DNA of 64,000 nucleotides from LMUY01 sp965276785 (GCA_965276785.1 OZ255629.1:1240001-1304000), one strand, 5' to 3'; positions 48,894 to 57,557 are shown, counted from the first letter of the stretch. The notes: a model not told the origin generated them from the sequence alone. A program made the numbers and translations.

Positions 48894-49919
48894 TTACAGC
48901 GCTTCCGCGGTCAGCAACCCGGGCCGGCTCAACGCGGTGTTGAGGAAGATGCCATGCGGGGACCGGCCGACGTCGATGGTGTCGTAGCTGCCGCTTTCCG
49001 GGTCCAGCACGGCGACTTGCTCCCGAAAGCGCAGCGCGATCCACAGCTTGCCGTCCGGCGCTACCCCGATATCGTCCGGGCCGGCCGCGTGCAGCGGATA
49101 GGTCCGGCGCAGTTCGAGGGTCTTGGCATCCAGCGCCACTAGCGAGCCGCCGATGCGGTTGCTGACATAGATCGTGCCGCCATCGGGCGTGCGGAAGATG
49201 TTGTGCGGGCCGACGCCGGTGCGGATGCGCCGCAACACGCTGCCGGTCTGCGGGTCCAACTCGGCCACGTAATCCTCACCCATGACGCAGACCAGCACCT
49301 TGCCGTCATGCCACAGCACCCCCGCCGGCGTGCGGCCCACCTTGGCCACCCATCGCGGCGCCATTGCCGCCAGGTCGATCGACACCAGCGTGTTGGACCC
49401 TTGCATGGAGTTAAAGCTCCAGCGCGAGTCGGGCGAGAAATCCAGGTGGCTCGGCATCGACCCCACCGACAGGCGCTTGGCCAGGCTCAGATCCGCGGCG
49501 TGATAGATGTCGACATAGTCAAGCCGCAGGGCGTTGACGACGAGATAGCCTTGGTCCGGCGTGTAGCCGAGCTGATAGGGGTCGGCGATGGTCTTGTGGC
49601 CGAGCGCGGTGCCGCTAACCGGGTCGACGATGAACAGTGCGTTCCCGCTGGCATCGGCGATGTACAGCTTGGAGCGGTCGGGCGACAGCGCCCAATGGCT
49701 GGGTTCGCGCAGGGTCGGCAGGGTCCGCGCGACCTTGCGCGTCGTCATGTCGATCACCGACACGCTGGCCTCGCCGGAATTCATCACGATGGCCAGGGGC
49801 GTCATGGCGGCCCGGGCGCGCCCCGGCCAGAGCGCCGCTGCCGACGCAGCCAGGCAACCACCAATAAAGCTGCGGCGCGTGGCGGTCATCGAGACCGTCT
49901 TTGCACGTACGACTTGCAT
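48894..49919 (-). CDS. Tat-exported YncE-like beta-propeller protein
   Basis: A 341-residue protein starting with a twin-arginine signal (TATRRSFIGGCLAASAAALW) and probable cleavage after ARAA. The mature part is a 7-bladed propeller: repeated units such as REPSHWALSPDRSKLYIADASGNALFIVDPV, SHLDFSPDSRWSFNSMQGSN and HNIFRTPDGGTIYVSNRIGGSL. YncE-type proteins bind periplasmic ligands or quinoprotein partners. No PQQ signature is seen. I start at ATG 49919, with AGAGG 5 bases upstream; ATG 49922 and 49889 are alternatives. Confidence 0.88.
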   Translation of the reverse strand: MQVVRAKTVSMTATRRSFIGGCLAASAAALWPGRARAAMTPLAIVMNSGEASVSVIDMTTRKVARTLPTLREPSHWALSPDRSKLYIADASGNALFIVDPVSGTALGHKTIADPYQLGYTPDQGYLVVNALRLDYVDIYHAADLSLAKRLSVGSMPSHLDFSPDSRWSFNSMQGSNTLVSIDLAAMAPRWVAKVGRTPAGVLWHDGKVLVCVMGEDYVAELDPQTGSVLRRIRTGVGPHNIFRTPDGGTIYVSNRIGGSLVALDAKTLELRRTYPLHAAGPDDIGVAPDGKLWIALRFREQVAVLDPESGSYDTIDVGRSPHGIFLNTALSRPGLLTAEAL

Positions 49920-49965
49920 CATGGCCTCTAAGCTACTGCAAAGACGTTGCCTTGCACAGTAGCCA

Positions 49966-50035
49966 GCATCTTGATGCGGAGTTTGCTCGCGATGCCGGAG
50001 AAGACCCCCCGCATCAAGATGCGAGCTACGAGTCA
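49966..50035. repeat. CCCGCATC palindrome pair (family C), copy 4
   Basis: An inverted CATCTTGATGCGG at 49966 and CCCGCATCAAGATGCGAGC at 50008, followed by TACGAGTCA. The TGA stop codon of the DUF1501 gene (50033-50035, minus strand) is the end of this repeat: GAGTCA here matches 24151-24160. Confidence 0.82.
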
Positions 50036-51217
50036 GGCGCGGATCAACCCGCCAGCCGGCGCCACCTCCGCGCTGCCGGGGAAAATCGCCGCCATCGCGC
50101 CGGGCGCGAGGCCAAGATGGGACACCAGCAAGCCCATTGCCAGCGAACGCACATCCCGAGTCGGCTGCAAGTCCCTCGCCTCGAGCAAGCGGCCAGCGGA
50201 AAGGCCGGGCCAGTCGGCCAGCACCCGGCCGCCTGCCACGCAGCCGCCGGCGATGAACGCCACCGTGCCGGTACCATGGTCCGTGCCGCCGGTGCCGTTG
50301 ACATGGGCGGTTCGGCCGAACTCGGTGAGCACCAGCACCGCCGTCTTCGCCCACGCCTCGCCCATCGACGCCTTCATCGCGGCCAATCCGGCGTCCAACT
50401 GGCCGAGCGGCCCGTCCAGGCGGCGCATCTGCGCGACATGGGTGTCCCATCCGCCCAGCTCTAGCGCGGCGACCCGGGGGCCGGCGGGCGCGGCGAGCAG
50501 CTTGCCCGCCATTTCAGCCAGCGACGCAAAAGCGTAGGCGTTCGGCGCCGCTGCGATGCCGGCCAGGGTTGCGGTGGAAAAGCCGCGGTCCCGCAAGCCC
50601 TCGGCCAAGGCGGGGCCGGTGACCGGGTCGGTGGCGTTCAGGGCGGCAATGCGGGCGTAAAGGTCGGCATCCGGGGTGCCGAAACCAGGCGGCGCCCAGG
50701 CGGCGACGCTGGCCGGCCCACGCATCAGCAGCGGTGTGGTGGTGCCGACCGACAAGGCGGCTTCCGGGCCGGGTGGCTTGGGCATGGCGAGCACAGCGCG
50801 GTTCAGCCAGCCGCTGGTGAGCCGCTGGTCGGCCCCGCTCTCCATATAGTCCTGCGCCTCGAAATGGCTGCGGCTGCGGTAGTGCCCGGCCACGGCATGC
50901 ACCGGCAGCAGTTCGCCTGCGCGATACATCGCCGCCATCTGCGGCATCGCAGGGTGCAGGCCGTAGAAGCCGCCGAGATCGGCCATGCCACCCTCGATGC
51001 CCACCGCCGCTGGCACGAGAGGCGCGCGCAGGCCGGCCAGGTCGGGATCGCCATAGGGCACCACCGCGGCCATGCCGTCCAAGGCGCCGCGCAGCAGCAC
51101 CACGACGAAGCGGGAGTCGGTGGCAGCCGCCGCCAGGGCCAGCGAGGCTCGCCCAAGCGAGACCGCCGCCCCTAAGCCGAGCAGGGCGGAACGGCGAGTG
51201 ATGAAGGATGCGTGCAT
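50033..51217 (-). CDS. DUF1501 protein with Tat signal
   Basis: A 394-residue protein of the DUF1501 family. It has a twin-arginine signal (ITRRSALLGLGAAVSLGRASLALA), then VVVLLRGALDGMAAVVPYGDPDL, GLHPAMPQMAAMYRAGELLPVHAVAG, LELGGWDTHVAQM, VLVLTEFGRTAHVNGTGGTDHGTG, which resemble the metal sites of the alkaline-phosphatase/sulfatase superfamily. Function is not known. It is co-translated with DUF1800 (ATGA overlap at 51215-51217), a pair seen across many bacteria. Confidence 0.92.
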   Translation of the reverse strand: MHASFITRRSALLGLGAAVSLGRASLALAAAATDSRFVVVLLRGALDGMAAVVPYGDPDLAGLRAPLVPAAVGIEGGMADLGGFYGLHPAMPQMAAMYRAGELLPVHAVAGHYRSRSHFEAQDYMESGADQRLTSGWLNRAVLAMPKPPGPEAALSVGTTTPLLMRGPASVAAWAPPGFGTPDADLYARIAALNATDPVTGPALAEGLRDRGFSTATLAGIAAAPNAYAFASLAEMAGKLLAAPAGPRVAALELGGWDTHVAQMRRLDGPLGQLDAGLAAMKASMGEAWAKTAVLVLTEFGRTAHVNGTGGTDHGTGTVAFIAGGCVAGGRVLADWPGLSAGRLLEARDLQPTRDVRSLAMGLLVSHLGLAPGAMAAIFPGSAEVAPAGGLIRA

Positions 51218-52512
51218 CAGCGCCTCTGGAATTCCGGAGAGGTGAACAGCAAGGTCAGCCCGTCGCGGCGCGAGCCGGCCTGGCGGATGGCGGTGCTGGT
51301 GGCATCGGTCAGCAGCGGCCCGAGGCTCACCTCGGCCAGGCTGGCCGGATCGAGCGCGCTGGCGCGGCCGGCAAGCCCATATACCCAGTCGACCCGGCGC
51401 ACCATCGCTTCAGGCCCGGCCCAGTCCGCCGCCGTGTCGGGCCAGCCGATCGGGAACGGGGCGTCGAACATCGGCTGGCCCAGCCCGCGCATGATGGCGG
51501 CGCCGTCCGGGCGGTTGTCCTCCGGCAGGTCGGCCGCGCGCAGGGCGGCAAGCACGAACTCCTGCGGGGTGCGCAGCTTGGTGAGCGGCTGCCAGGCCTC
51601 CTGCACCTCAATGAGCGCCGCTGCCGCTCGGCCGAGATCACCGCCGGTATCGTGCAGTACTCCTGCCACCGCCTGCACGGCGGCATCGGGTGGCGTGTCG
51701 GCCACGAAGTGGCGCACCAGCTTGGTGGCGAGATGGCGATAGGTCGCGGGATGATGGGCCAGGACGTCGAGCGCGGCCAGGCCCCCTGCCTCGCCCTCGG
51801 GGAAGCTCTGGCCCATCAGCATCTGGGTGCCGGGTTCGTGCATCTGGGCGCGGAACAGGAAGCCAACTGGCCCGGCCTCGCCGCGGGAGAACGACCAGCC
51901 GGTGAGCAGCTTGGCGTAGTTGGTCACGTCCGCCTGCGTGTAGCCGGCGGCGGGGCTGACCGTGTGCAGCTCCAGCGACTCGCGGGCGAGATTCTCGTTC
52001 AGCCCGCGGCCCAGCCGCAGCCCGGCCGGGCTGGCGGGGCCGAACGAGCCGGCATTGTTCAGGTACACCAGCATGACCGGATGGTGCATCACCGCCAACA
52101 GCATGTCGTGGAACGAGCCGGTGACGTGCGGGCGGATGGCGGTGCGGACGAAATCGCCGATGCCGGCGGCGATCGGGCCGGCGCGGACACTGACGGTGAA
52201 GTGGTTGGCCCAGAACCACACCAGCCGCTCGCGATAGGGCATGGGCGTGGTGAGCGCCTGCAGCACCAGGGCGTCGAGCTCGTGCTTGAACAGGTCCCGC
52301 GCCAGGTGGGTGGGTGCGGCCGGGTCGGCGCGGCGGTTGTCGCGGTCTTGGCGGAAGGCGGCGTAGCCCTGGTCGAGGCTGGGGCCCGGCGGGCCGGGGT
52401 CGGGGCCGGCCAATTGGCCCTGCAGCCAGGCTTGCGGGTCGGCCGGCAGCAACTCGCTGCCCCGGCGGCCGAGGCCGAAGCGGATCAGGGCTTGTGCGGC
52501 GTGCGTGTCCAT
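51217..52512 (-). CDS. DUF1800 protein
   Basis: A 431-residue protein of the DUF1800 family, always or nearly always next to DUF1501. Marks: LIRFGLGRRGSELLP near the start, ERLVWFWANHFTVSV, HPVMLVYLNNAGS, NENLARESLELHT, AKLLTGWSFSRGE and ATKLVRHFVADTPP. No signal peptide is visible here, though its partner has a Tat signal, so it may be exported as a complex or act in the cytoplasm. Function unknown. It is the first gene of the transcript. Confidence 0.92.
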   Translation of the reverse strand: MDTHAAQALIRFGLGRRGSELLPADPQAWLQGQLAGPDPGPPGPSLDQGYAAFRQDRDNRRADPAAPTHLARDLFKHELDALVLQALTTPMPYRERLVWFWANHFTVSVRAGPIAAGIGDFVRTAIRPHVTGSFHDMLLAVMHHPVMLVYLNNAGSFGPASPAGLRLGRGLNENLARESLELHTVSPAAGYTQADVTNYAKLLTGWSFSRGEAGPVGFLFRAQMHEPGTQMLMGQSFPEGEAGGLAALDVLAHHPATYRHLATKLVRHFVADTPPDAAVQAVAGVLHDTGGDLGRAAAALIEVQEAWQPLTKLRTPQEFVLAALRAADLPEDNRPDGAAIMRGLGQPMFDAPFPIGWPDTAADWAGPEAMVRRVDWVYGLAGRASALDPASLAEVSLGPLLTDATSTAIRQAGSRRDGLTLLFTSPEFQRR

Positions 52513-52602
52513 GGAGATGGTTTTACCGCAGGCTGGGCCGGCGTGGCGTAACGGAACGTGATATGTTGTGACGGTTCGGCGCCTCTCACTCGCCTGTCAT
52601 TC

Positions 52603-53229
52603 TCACCAACTGTGAGTCTCGCCAAGGAGGTGCAACAATGGCGCGACCTGGACGAGAGCAAGGCCGGTGACCGGCTGTTGTCCCGACAGGATGTCACGGA
52701 TCGCCTTTATGTCCTGCGTGAACCCTCTGACCTCGGGTGGAGCCGGGTCTGCCAGGATGTTGTAGCGGTCTTTTGCCGAGAAATCCCAGAAATGGTCGTG
52801 TTCAACGACAAACGATTCGATTTTATCTTCTTCATCTTCGGCCAGGTGTGTAAGTGCCACTTCTGTCACCAGGAGAAGTTCTTGTAGGCTGACTTGCGCC
52901 GACGGCGTCGTAGAGGAATGGTTGGGTGGAGTTGCAGGGATCAACCCAGACGAGACCTCGCCGAGCAGTCGCAGCAACGGTGCCACTTGCCAAAGGGCAC
53001 AACCCATTGGCTCCATCTCGCCCGACAGAACATCGCGGATCGAGTGCAAGTCGTCATACAATTGGCCGCAACCGAGACCAACGGGCGCTTTCATCATATC
53101 AAAGCATTCAGGAGCGAAAAAATGCCAGTAATAATCATACTCCAAAGGAAAACTAACCCGCCCGTCATTGATCAGTTGATCAATCGCGAGCTTTGTGACC
53201 TGACGGAGTTCATGCAGGGAGATTTCCAT
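52603..53229 (-). CDS. Protein of two tandem copies of one domain; candidate immunity protein
   Basis: A 208-residue soluble protein with an internal duplication. The first copy (residues 1-95) runs ISLHELRQVTKLAI, YDYYWHFFAP, GQLYDDLHSIRDVLSG, ALWQVAPLLRLLGE; the second (113-208) runs VSLQELLLVTEVAL, HDHFWDFSAK, GFTQDIKAIRDILSG, LALVQVAPLLHLLGE, the same in order and spacing. The order (aromatic YW patch, loop, DD-I-L, leucine helix) resembles small immunity proteins of polymorphic toxin and contact-inhibition systems from memory. It is acidic and has no membrane segment. It lies last in the four-gene islet, with codon use and GC lower than the flanks. Confidence 0.65.
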   Translation of the reverse strand: MEISLHELRQVTKLAIDQLINDGRVSFPLEYDYYWHFFAPECFDMMKAPVGLGCGQLYDDLHSIRDVLSGEMEPMGCALWQVAPLLRLLGEVSSGLIPATPPNHSSTTPSAQVSLQELLLVTEVALTHLAEDEEDKIESFVVEHDHFWDFSAKDRYNILADPAPPEVRGFTQDIKAIRDILSGQQPVTGLALVQVAPLLHLLGETHSW

Positions 53230-53299
53230 AACCGACCTTCACACAAGCTTTCCTACGCCTGGAACACCGTCTCTCCACGCTCGGCAAGGCTGACCATCA

Positions 53300-53584
53300 T
53301 CACTTAGCATTCTGTCTTTTTGCGAAGATTACGACAACGCCAGGTTTGACAAATCTGAGAATGTCTCTGTCCGATACAACAATACTAGCGTATGATCTGG
53401 CAGATGAGGCATCAACAAGCTCAGGACCAAAGAAATCAAACCATTGCATGTAGCAACGCACCAAGCCATTTTGGGGTATTGATTCATGATGGTTTGGCTC
53501 AAAAATCAGTACGATGCCCCGGCTGCTGAGTTCAAAAGTCTCCCTTACTGTTGCGCTGCCAATTCCACGTAGATTTTCTATCAT
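53300..53584 (-). CDS. Small orphan protein, EF-Tu-domain-2-like barrel pattern
   Basis: A 94-residue protein. It opens GIGSATVRETFELSSRGIVLIFEP and ends DRDILRFVKPGVVVIFAK, a strand-rich pattern like the small beta-barrel proteins related to EF-Tu domain 2, though this is weak. No signal peptide and no membrane segment. The ribosome site is poor, and the DNA here has conspicuously low GC. It lies 70 bases from the duplicated-domain gene on the same strand. Function unknown; a role in the islet as an immunity or accessory factor is inference. Confidence 0.5.
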   Translation of the reverse strand: MIENLRGIGSATVRETFELSSRGIVLIFEPNHHESIPQNGLVRCYMQWFDFFGPELVDASSARSYASIVVSDRDILRFVKPGVVVIFAKRQNAK

Positions 53585-53726
53585 CGAACTTCATTCAATT
53601 ACGTCCACTCCGATCTGACTGCTTGTAATCTACCGTTTTGCTGCAGCCTGATAGGCACGCTCCGCAAATGAGTACGCGTCCGCCGTTTCAGACGTCTGAC
53701 TTCTATCAAAGGACGCGCGAAGTTCG

Positions 53727-54104
53727 CTACTTATATGTAAACTCTAGGCTTAAGCCGGGAATTTTCACCCTATGAATTTCGATGTCCTTGTCGGCAGGAA
53801 TCGTTATGCGCAGTTGATTGGGGACAGACCCATCCACCACGGCTAGGTTGACGTTATCGCCTTTTGCGATCACCCTTTCACTGTAGCCGCTGGAGTTGAC
53901 GACGCGAATGTCGGTATAGCCGCCGATGCCGAAGCCGCAGAAGATGCCACGTGTTTGCGCAACCCAGTTCGTCCCAGCGACAGGCGTCTCTCGAACGACT
54001 TGGACGGGGCACTTCCATTCGCGAAAAAGTCCTAAACAGCCGTAGGCCACAAAGCCTATTGCGATGATAGCAGGAAGCGGCAACAGCGCCTTCAATTCGT
54101 CCAC
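53727..54104 (-). CDS. Small membrane-anchored protein coupled to the candidate toxin
   Basis: A 125-residue protein starting GTG. One hydrophobic segment near the N-terminus (LPAIIAIGFVAYGCLGLF, residues 10-27) is followed by a strand-rich domain with two cysteines, KCPVQVVRETPVAGTNW and GIFCGFGIGGYTDIRVVNSSGY. It would place a domain of about 95 residues in the periplasm or on the membrane surface. Its GTG lies two bases after the stop of the preceding gene, and that gene's last codons contain GGTGGAG as its ribosome site. This close coupling fits an immunity protein for the upstream product. I recognise no named family. Confidence 0.6.
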   Translation of the reverse strand: MDELKALLPLPAIIAIGFVAYGCLGLFREWKCPVQVVRETPVAGTNWVAQTRGIFCGFGIGGYTDIRVVNSSGYSERVIAKGDNVNLAVVDGSVPNQLRITIPADKDIEIHRVKIPGLSLEFTYK

Positions 54105-54106
54105 CG

Positions 54107-55123
54107 CTACTCCACCTTTCGGTCAGAAACAAGATCGTAGCCAATATCTACGTTTTTAACGTTCACGTCCGCAAGATGGTGGTAAGTTTCGTTCGTTTTC
54201 TGACCTTCAAAGTCACTATAAAGCGCAGCATAGTCGTTTTGAATGTCCTGGATCATGTCGCGAGGTATTCCAGCAGCGGCGGCATATATGCCGATGCAAA
54301 TACTTGCTGCGGATCGAAACTCATCTATCACTTTAGGTGAATGATATCTTTGTGCGTCCCAGGGGGCTTGCTGGCCAAACCTGCTAATCGGCAGATGCTG
54401 TAGCTTCATCATAGCTTCAAGCGAAAATCGCCCCGCCGTTGCTTCCAGCAATTCTTCAAATGTGAGCTGATGATCTGGCGTGATCTCCCCAAGAGGTTTC
54501 AGGCTGCGCCACGTTTCAATCGCACGATCATACAAGTGGGCATCCTCGCGTCCCCTTTGATAGAAAAACTCGGCCGAAAATGCTTCTGGAGTGTGAGCAA
54601 TCTTGCCGGTCGCATCCCTGATGGGATTACCTGAACTATCGACCAGGGGCACTCCATGGAGGTGGCTATTGGCGTCTTGCGGAATGCGAATAGCATCGGG
54701 TCGCGGTGAACTGGCGAGACCGCGGTCAAATGCCTCCTGATCTGACAAAATCGGCTGTGGAAGCTTGGTGTCCGGCGGTCTGGCCGTCTCCGGTCCAGGC
54801 CTCCGGTCTGCGACGAGACGAACGCGGGCGCGCGCCAGCCGCATTTCGGCCCACATTGCCGCATCGATGGCTGCGAAGTGTTCCGTCACTGAGCGTGCTG
54901 TCTCGGGCGAAGCCTGTTTGTAAATGTCGCTAGTCCCAGGAGCGAAGCCCTTTGGCAGTTCGTGGATCGGGAATACGGGATTGCCGGTGCGGCCCTTCGG
55001 CCAATCCCGCCCGCTGCGGTCTTTCGGCCACGGCTTACCGGTTTTGGTCAGTCGGCCCGACCAAGGCAGCGTGATGCTGATCGGAATGCGGAGTTCGTCG
55101 GAGTAACGCGGCTCGTCCGCCAT
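54107..55123 (-). CDS. Orphan 338-residue protein; candidate polymorphic-toxin-like effector
   Basis: Starts at ATG 55123 with AGGA upstream. The N-terminal half has proline- and charge-rich stretches (RLTKTGKPWPKDRSGRDWP and PETARPPDTKLPQPIL) and a short DSSGNPIRDATGKI motif of the kind found in toxin linkers. The C-terminal 90 residues, from LQHLPISRFGQ, hold VIDEFRSAASICIGIYAAAAGIPRD and then NETYHHLADVNVKNVDIGYDLV, whose layout recalls polymorphic toxin type 44 domains, though weakly. No signal peptide and no catalytic residues that I can assign. It is co-transcribed with three small downstream proteins. I cannot call this a toxin by sequence; it is the leading interpretation of the islet. 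Confidence 0.5.
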   Translation of the reverse strand: MADEPRYSDELRIPISITLPWSGRLTKTGKPWPKDRSGRDWPKGRTGNPVFPIHELPKGFAPGTSDIYKQASPETARSVTEHFAAIDAAMWAEMRLARARVRLVADRRPGPETARPPDTKLPQPILSDQEAFDRGLASSPRPDAIRIPQDANSHLHGVPLVDSSGNPIRDATGKIAHTPEAFSAEFFYQRGREDAHLYDRAIETWRSLKPLGEITPDHQLTFEELLEATAGRFSLEAMMKLQHLPISRFGQQAPWDAQRYHSPKVIDEFRSAASICIGIYAAAAGIPRDMIQDIQNDYAALYSDFEGQKTNETYHHLADVNVKNVDIGYDLVSDRKVE

Positions 55124-55446
55124 GCGGAGGTCCTTCTGCCAACGCGGCAGGATAGTGCAGCGACGCATACGGTCGCAATCAGGCCGTGCCAATCGTGGGT
55201 GGCGATGTTCGCTAGCAGGCGCTGGGGAATCTGGGCGTCATGCGCCATTGCTACAGCACCGGCCAACGAGCCCTCTCCACGGTCACGCACGTCCAGCCGG
55301 TTCGCCCAAGGCGCGCCCCACGGCTTGCAAAACCGCCCCGCCTAGCGCATCTGCACCCCACATATCGACCCGGCGCATGCCGGACGCTGGCAGGGCGTGC
55401 GGGCAGGGGCTCGCCGTCGCCCAGTGTGGCATTGGAGGATCACCCC
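55124..55446. other. Divergent gap before the EF-G gene
   Basis: About 320 bases between the orphan islet and the EF-G start. It must carry both promoters. No repeat, RNA gene or reading frame with domain similarity is visible; the long plus-strand frame here is an upstream extension of EF-G without similarity. Confidence 0.5.
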
Positions 55447-57534
55447 GTGGCGGCAAATACGCTCGATCGGATACGCAACATCGGCATCACCGCGCATATC
55501 GATGCCGGCAAGACCACCACGACCGAGCGCATCCTGTACTACACCGGCATGTCGCACCGCATCGGCGAAGTGCATGACGGCAACACCACCACCGACTACA
55601 TGGAGCAGGAGCGGGAGCGGGGGATCACCATCACCTCCGCCGCGGTCACATGCGAGTGGAAGGACCACCGCATCAACATCATCGACACGCCGGGCCATAT
55701 CGACTTCAACATCGAGGTGAACCGCTCGCTGCGCGTGCTGGACGGTGCCGTGTTCATCATCGAGGGCGTGGCGGGGGTGCAGCCGCAGTCCGAGACCAAC
55801 TGGCGCCTGGCCGACCGCTACAACGTGCCGCGCATCATCTTCATCAACAAGCTGGACCGCACCGGCGCCGACTTCTATCGCGCCTTCGACACGCTGAAGG
55901 AGAAGCTCGACATCGTGGCGCTGCCGCTGCAGTTGCCGATCGGCGTCGAGGACCAGTTCATTGGCGTGGTGGACCTGGTGGAGATGAAGGCGATCGTGTG
56001 GGAGGGCGGCGAGTTGGGCGCCAAGTTCCACGACGAGGAAATCCCCGCCGAACTGCTGGAGCGCGCGAAAGAGTATCGCCAGACCCTGCTCGACACGGCC
56101 CTCTCGGTGGATGACGAGGGGATGGAGGAGTATTTCGACAAGGGCGACGTCGCGGTGGCGACCCTGAAGCGCGCCATCAAGAAGGGCGCCATTTCGGGGG
56201 CATTCCGCCCCGTGCTGTGCGGCACCGCGTTCAAGAACAAGGGCGTGCAGCCGCTGCTGGACGCCGTGCTCGATTACCTGCCGTCCCCGGTCGACGTGCC
56301 CGGCATCTCGGTCGCCGCCGAGGAGGGCGAGGAGGACGGCGAGCACAGCGACCGTCGCCGCATCAAGGCCGATCCCGCCGCGCCATTCGCCGGGCTCGCC
56401 TTCAAGATCATCAACGACAAATACGGCACGCTCACCTTCGTGCGCGTCTATGCCGGCACGCTGAAGAGCGGCGACACGGTGATGAACACCACCAAGGACG
56501 GCAAGGAGCGCATCGGCCGCATGTTCCAGATGCACGCCGACAAGCGCGCCGAGATCAAGGAAGTGCACGCCGGCGACATCGCCGCCTTCGTGGGCCTGAA
56601 GGACACCGCCACCGGCGACACCCTGGCCTCTGCCGATGACCCGGTGGTGCTGGAGCGCATGGCCTTCCCGGTGCCGGTGATCGACATCTCGGTCGAGCCC
56701 CGCACCAAGGACAGCGTCGAGAAGATGACCATTGGCCTGCAGAAGTTGGCCGGCGAGGACCCGAGCCTGCGGCTGAAAACGGACCAGGAGAGCGGGCAAA
56801 CCATCCTCTCCGGGATGGGCGAACTGCACCTTGAGATCATTATCGACCGCCTCCGCCGCGAGTATGGCGTCGAGGCCAATATCGGCGCGCCGCAGGTGGC
56901 CTATCGCGAGACCATCAGCAAGTCGCACACTGAGACCTACACCCATAAGAAGCAGACGGGCGGGTCCGGCCAGTATGCCGAGGTGAAGGTGCAGTTCGAG
57001 CCGCTGGAGCGCAACGGCGGCGTGGTGTTCGAGAACAAAACCGTGGGCGGCTCGGTGCCGAGGGAATACGTTCCGGCGGTGGAGAAAGGCATCCGCGTGC
57101 AGGCCGATACCGGCGTGCTGGCAGGATTCCCTACGGTTGACTTCAAATACACCCTGGTGGACGGCAAGTACCACGACGTCGACTCCAGCGCGCTGGCGTT
57201 CGAGATCGCGGCCAAGGCATGTTTCCGGGACGGCATGAAAAAGGCCAGCCCAATTATCCTGGAGCCGATCATGGACGTGGAGGTCACCACCCCACAGGAT
57301 CATGTCGGCGACGTGGTGGGGGACCTGAACCGCCGTCGCGGCATGATCCAGAACCAGGAGTCGGCTGGCTCCACGGTGACGGTGCGGGCGGGTGTGCCGC
57401 TGAAGGAGATGTTCGGCTACATTTCGGATTTGCGGTCGATGACCAAGGGCCGCGCCTCCTTCACCATGCAGTTCCACCACTACGACCCGGTGCCCCGCAA
57501 CATCGCCGACGAGATCATGGCGAAGTCTGCCTGA
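55447..57534 (+). CDS. fusA: Elongation factor G, isolated and somewhat divergent
   Basis: Moves tRNA and mRNA during translation with GTP. All domains are present in 695 residues: IGITAHIDAGKTTTTERI (G1), INIIDTPGHIDFNIEV (G3), IIFINKLDRTGADF (G4), GTLTFVRVYAGTLKSGD (domain II) and GMIQNQESAGSTVTVRAGVPLKEMFGYISDLRSMTKGRASF (domain V). The switch segment reads GHIDFNIEVNRSL where the common alphaproteobacterial form is GHVDFTIEVERSL. It is not beside rpsL-rpsG-tuf, so it may be a second EF-G. The start is GTG with GGAGG upstream. The frame extends upstream to 55240 without similarity. Confidence 0.93.
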   Translation: MAANTLDRIRNIGITAHIDAGKTTTTERILYYTGMSHRIGEVHDGNTTTDYMEQERERGITITSAAVTCEWKDHRINIIDTPGHIDFNIEVNRSLRVLDGAVFIIEGVAGVQPQSETNWRLADRYNVPRIIFINKLDRTGADFYRAFDTLKEKLDIVALPLQLPIGVEDQFIGVVDLVEMKAIVWEGGELGAKFHDEEIPAELLERAKEYRQTLLDTALSVDDEGMEEYFDKGDVAVATLKRAIKKGAISGAFRPVLCGTAFKNKGVQPLLDAVLDYLPSPVDVPGISVAAEEGEEDGEHSDRRRIKADPAAPFAGLAFKIINDKYGTLTFVRVYAGTLKSGDTVMNTTKDGKERIGRMFQMHADKRAEIKEVHAGDIAAFVGLKDTATGDTLASADDPVVLERMAFPVPVIDISVEPRTKDSVEKMTIGLQKLAGEDPSLRLKTDQESGQTILSGMGELHLEIIIDRLRREYGVEANIGAPQVAYRETISKSHTETYTHKKQTGGSGQYAEVKVQFEPLERNGGVVFENKTVGGSVPREYVPAVEKGIRVQADTGVLAGFPTVDFKYTLVDGKYHDVDSSALAFEIAAKACFRDGMKKASPIILEPIMDVEVTTPQDHVGDVVGDLNRRRGMIQNQESAGSTVTVRAGVPLKEMFGYISDLRSMTKGRASFTMQFHHYDPVPRNIADEIMAKSA

Positions 57535-57557
57535 CGCGCTTGGGTCCTCACCATCTC

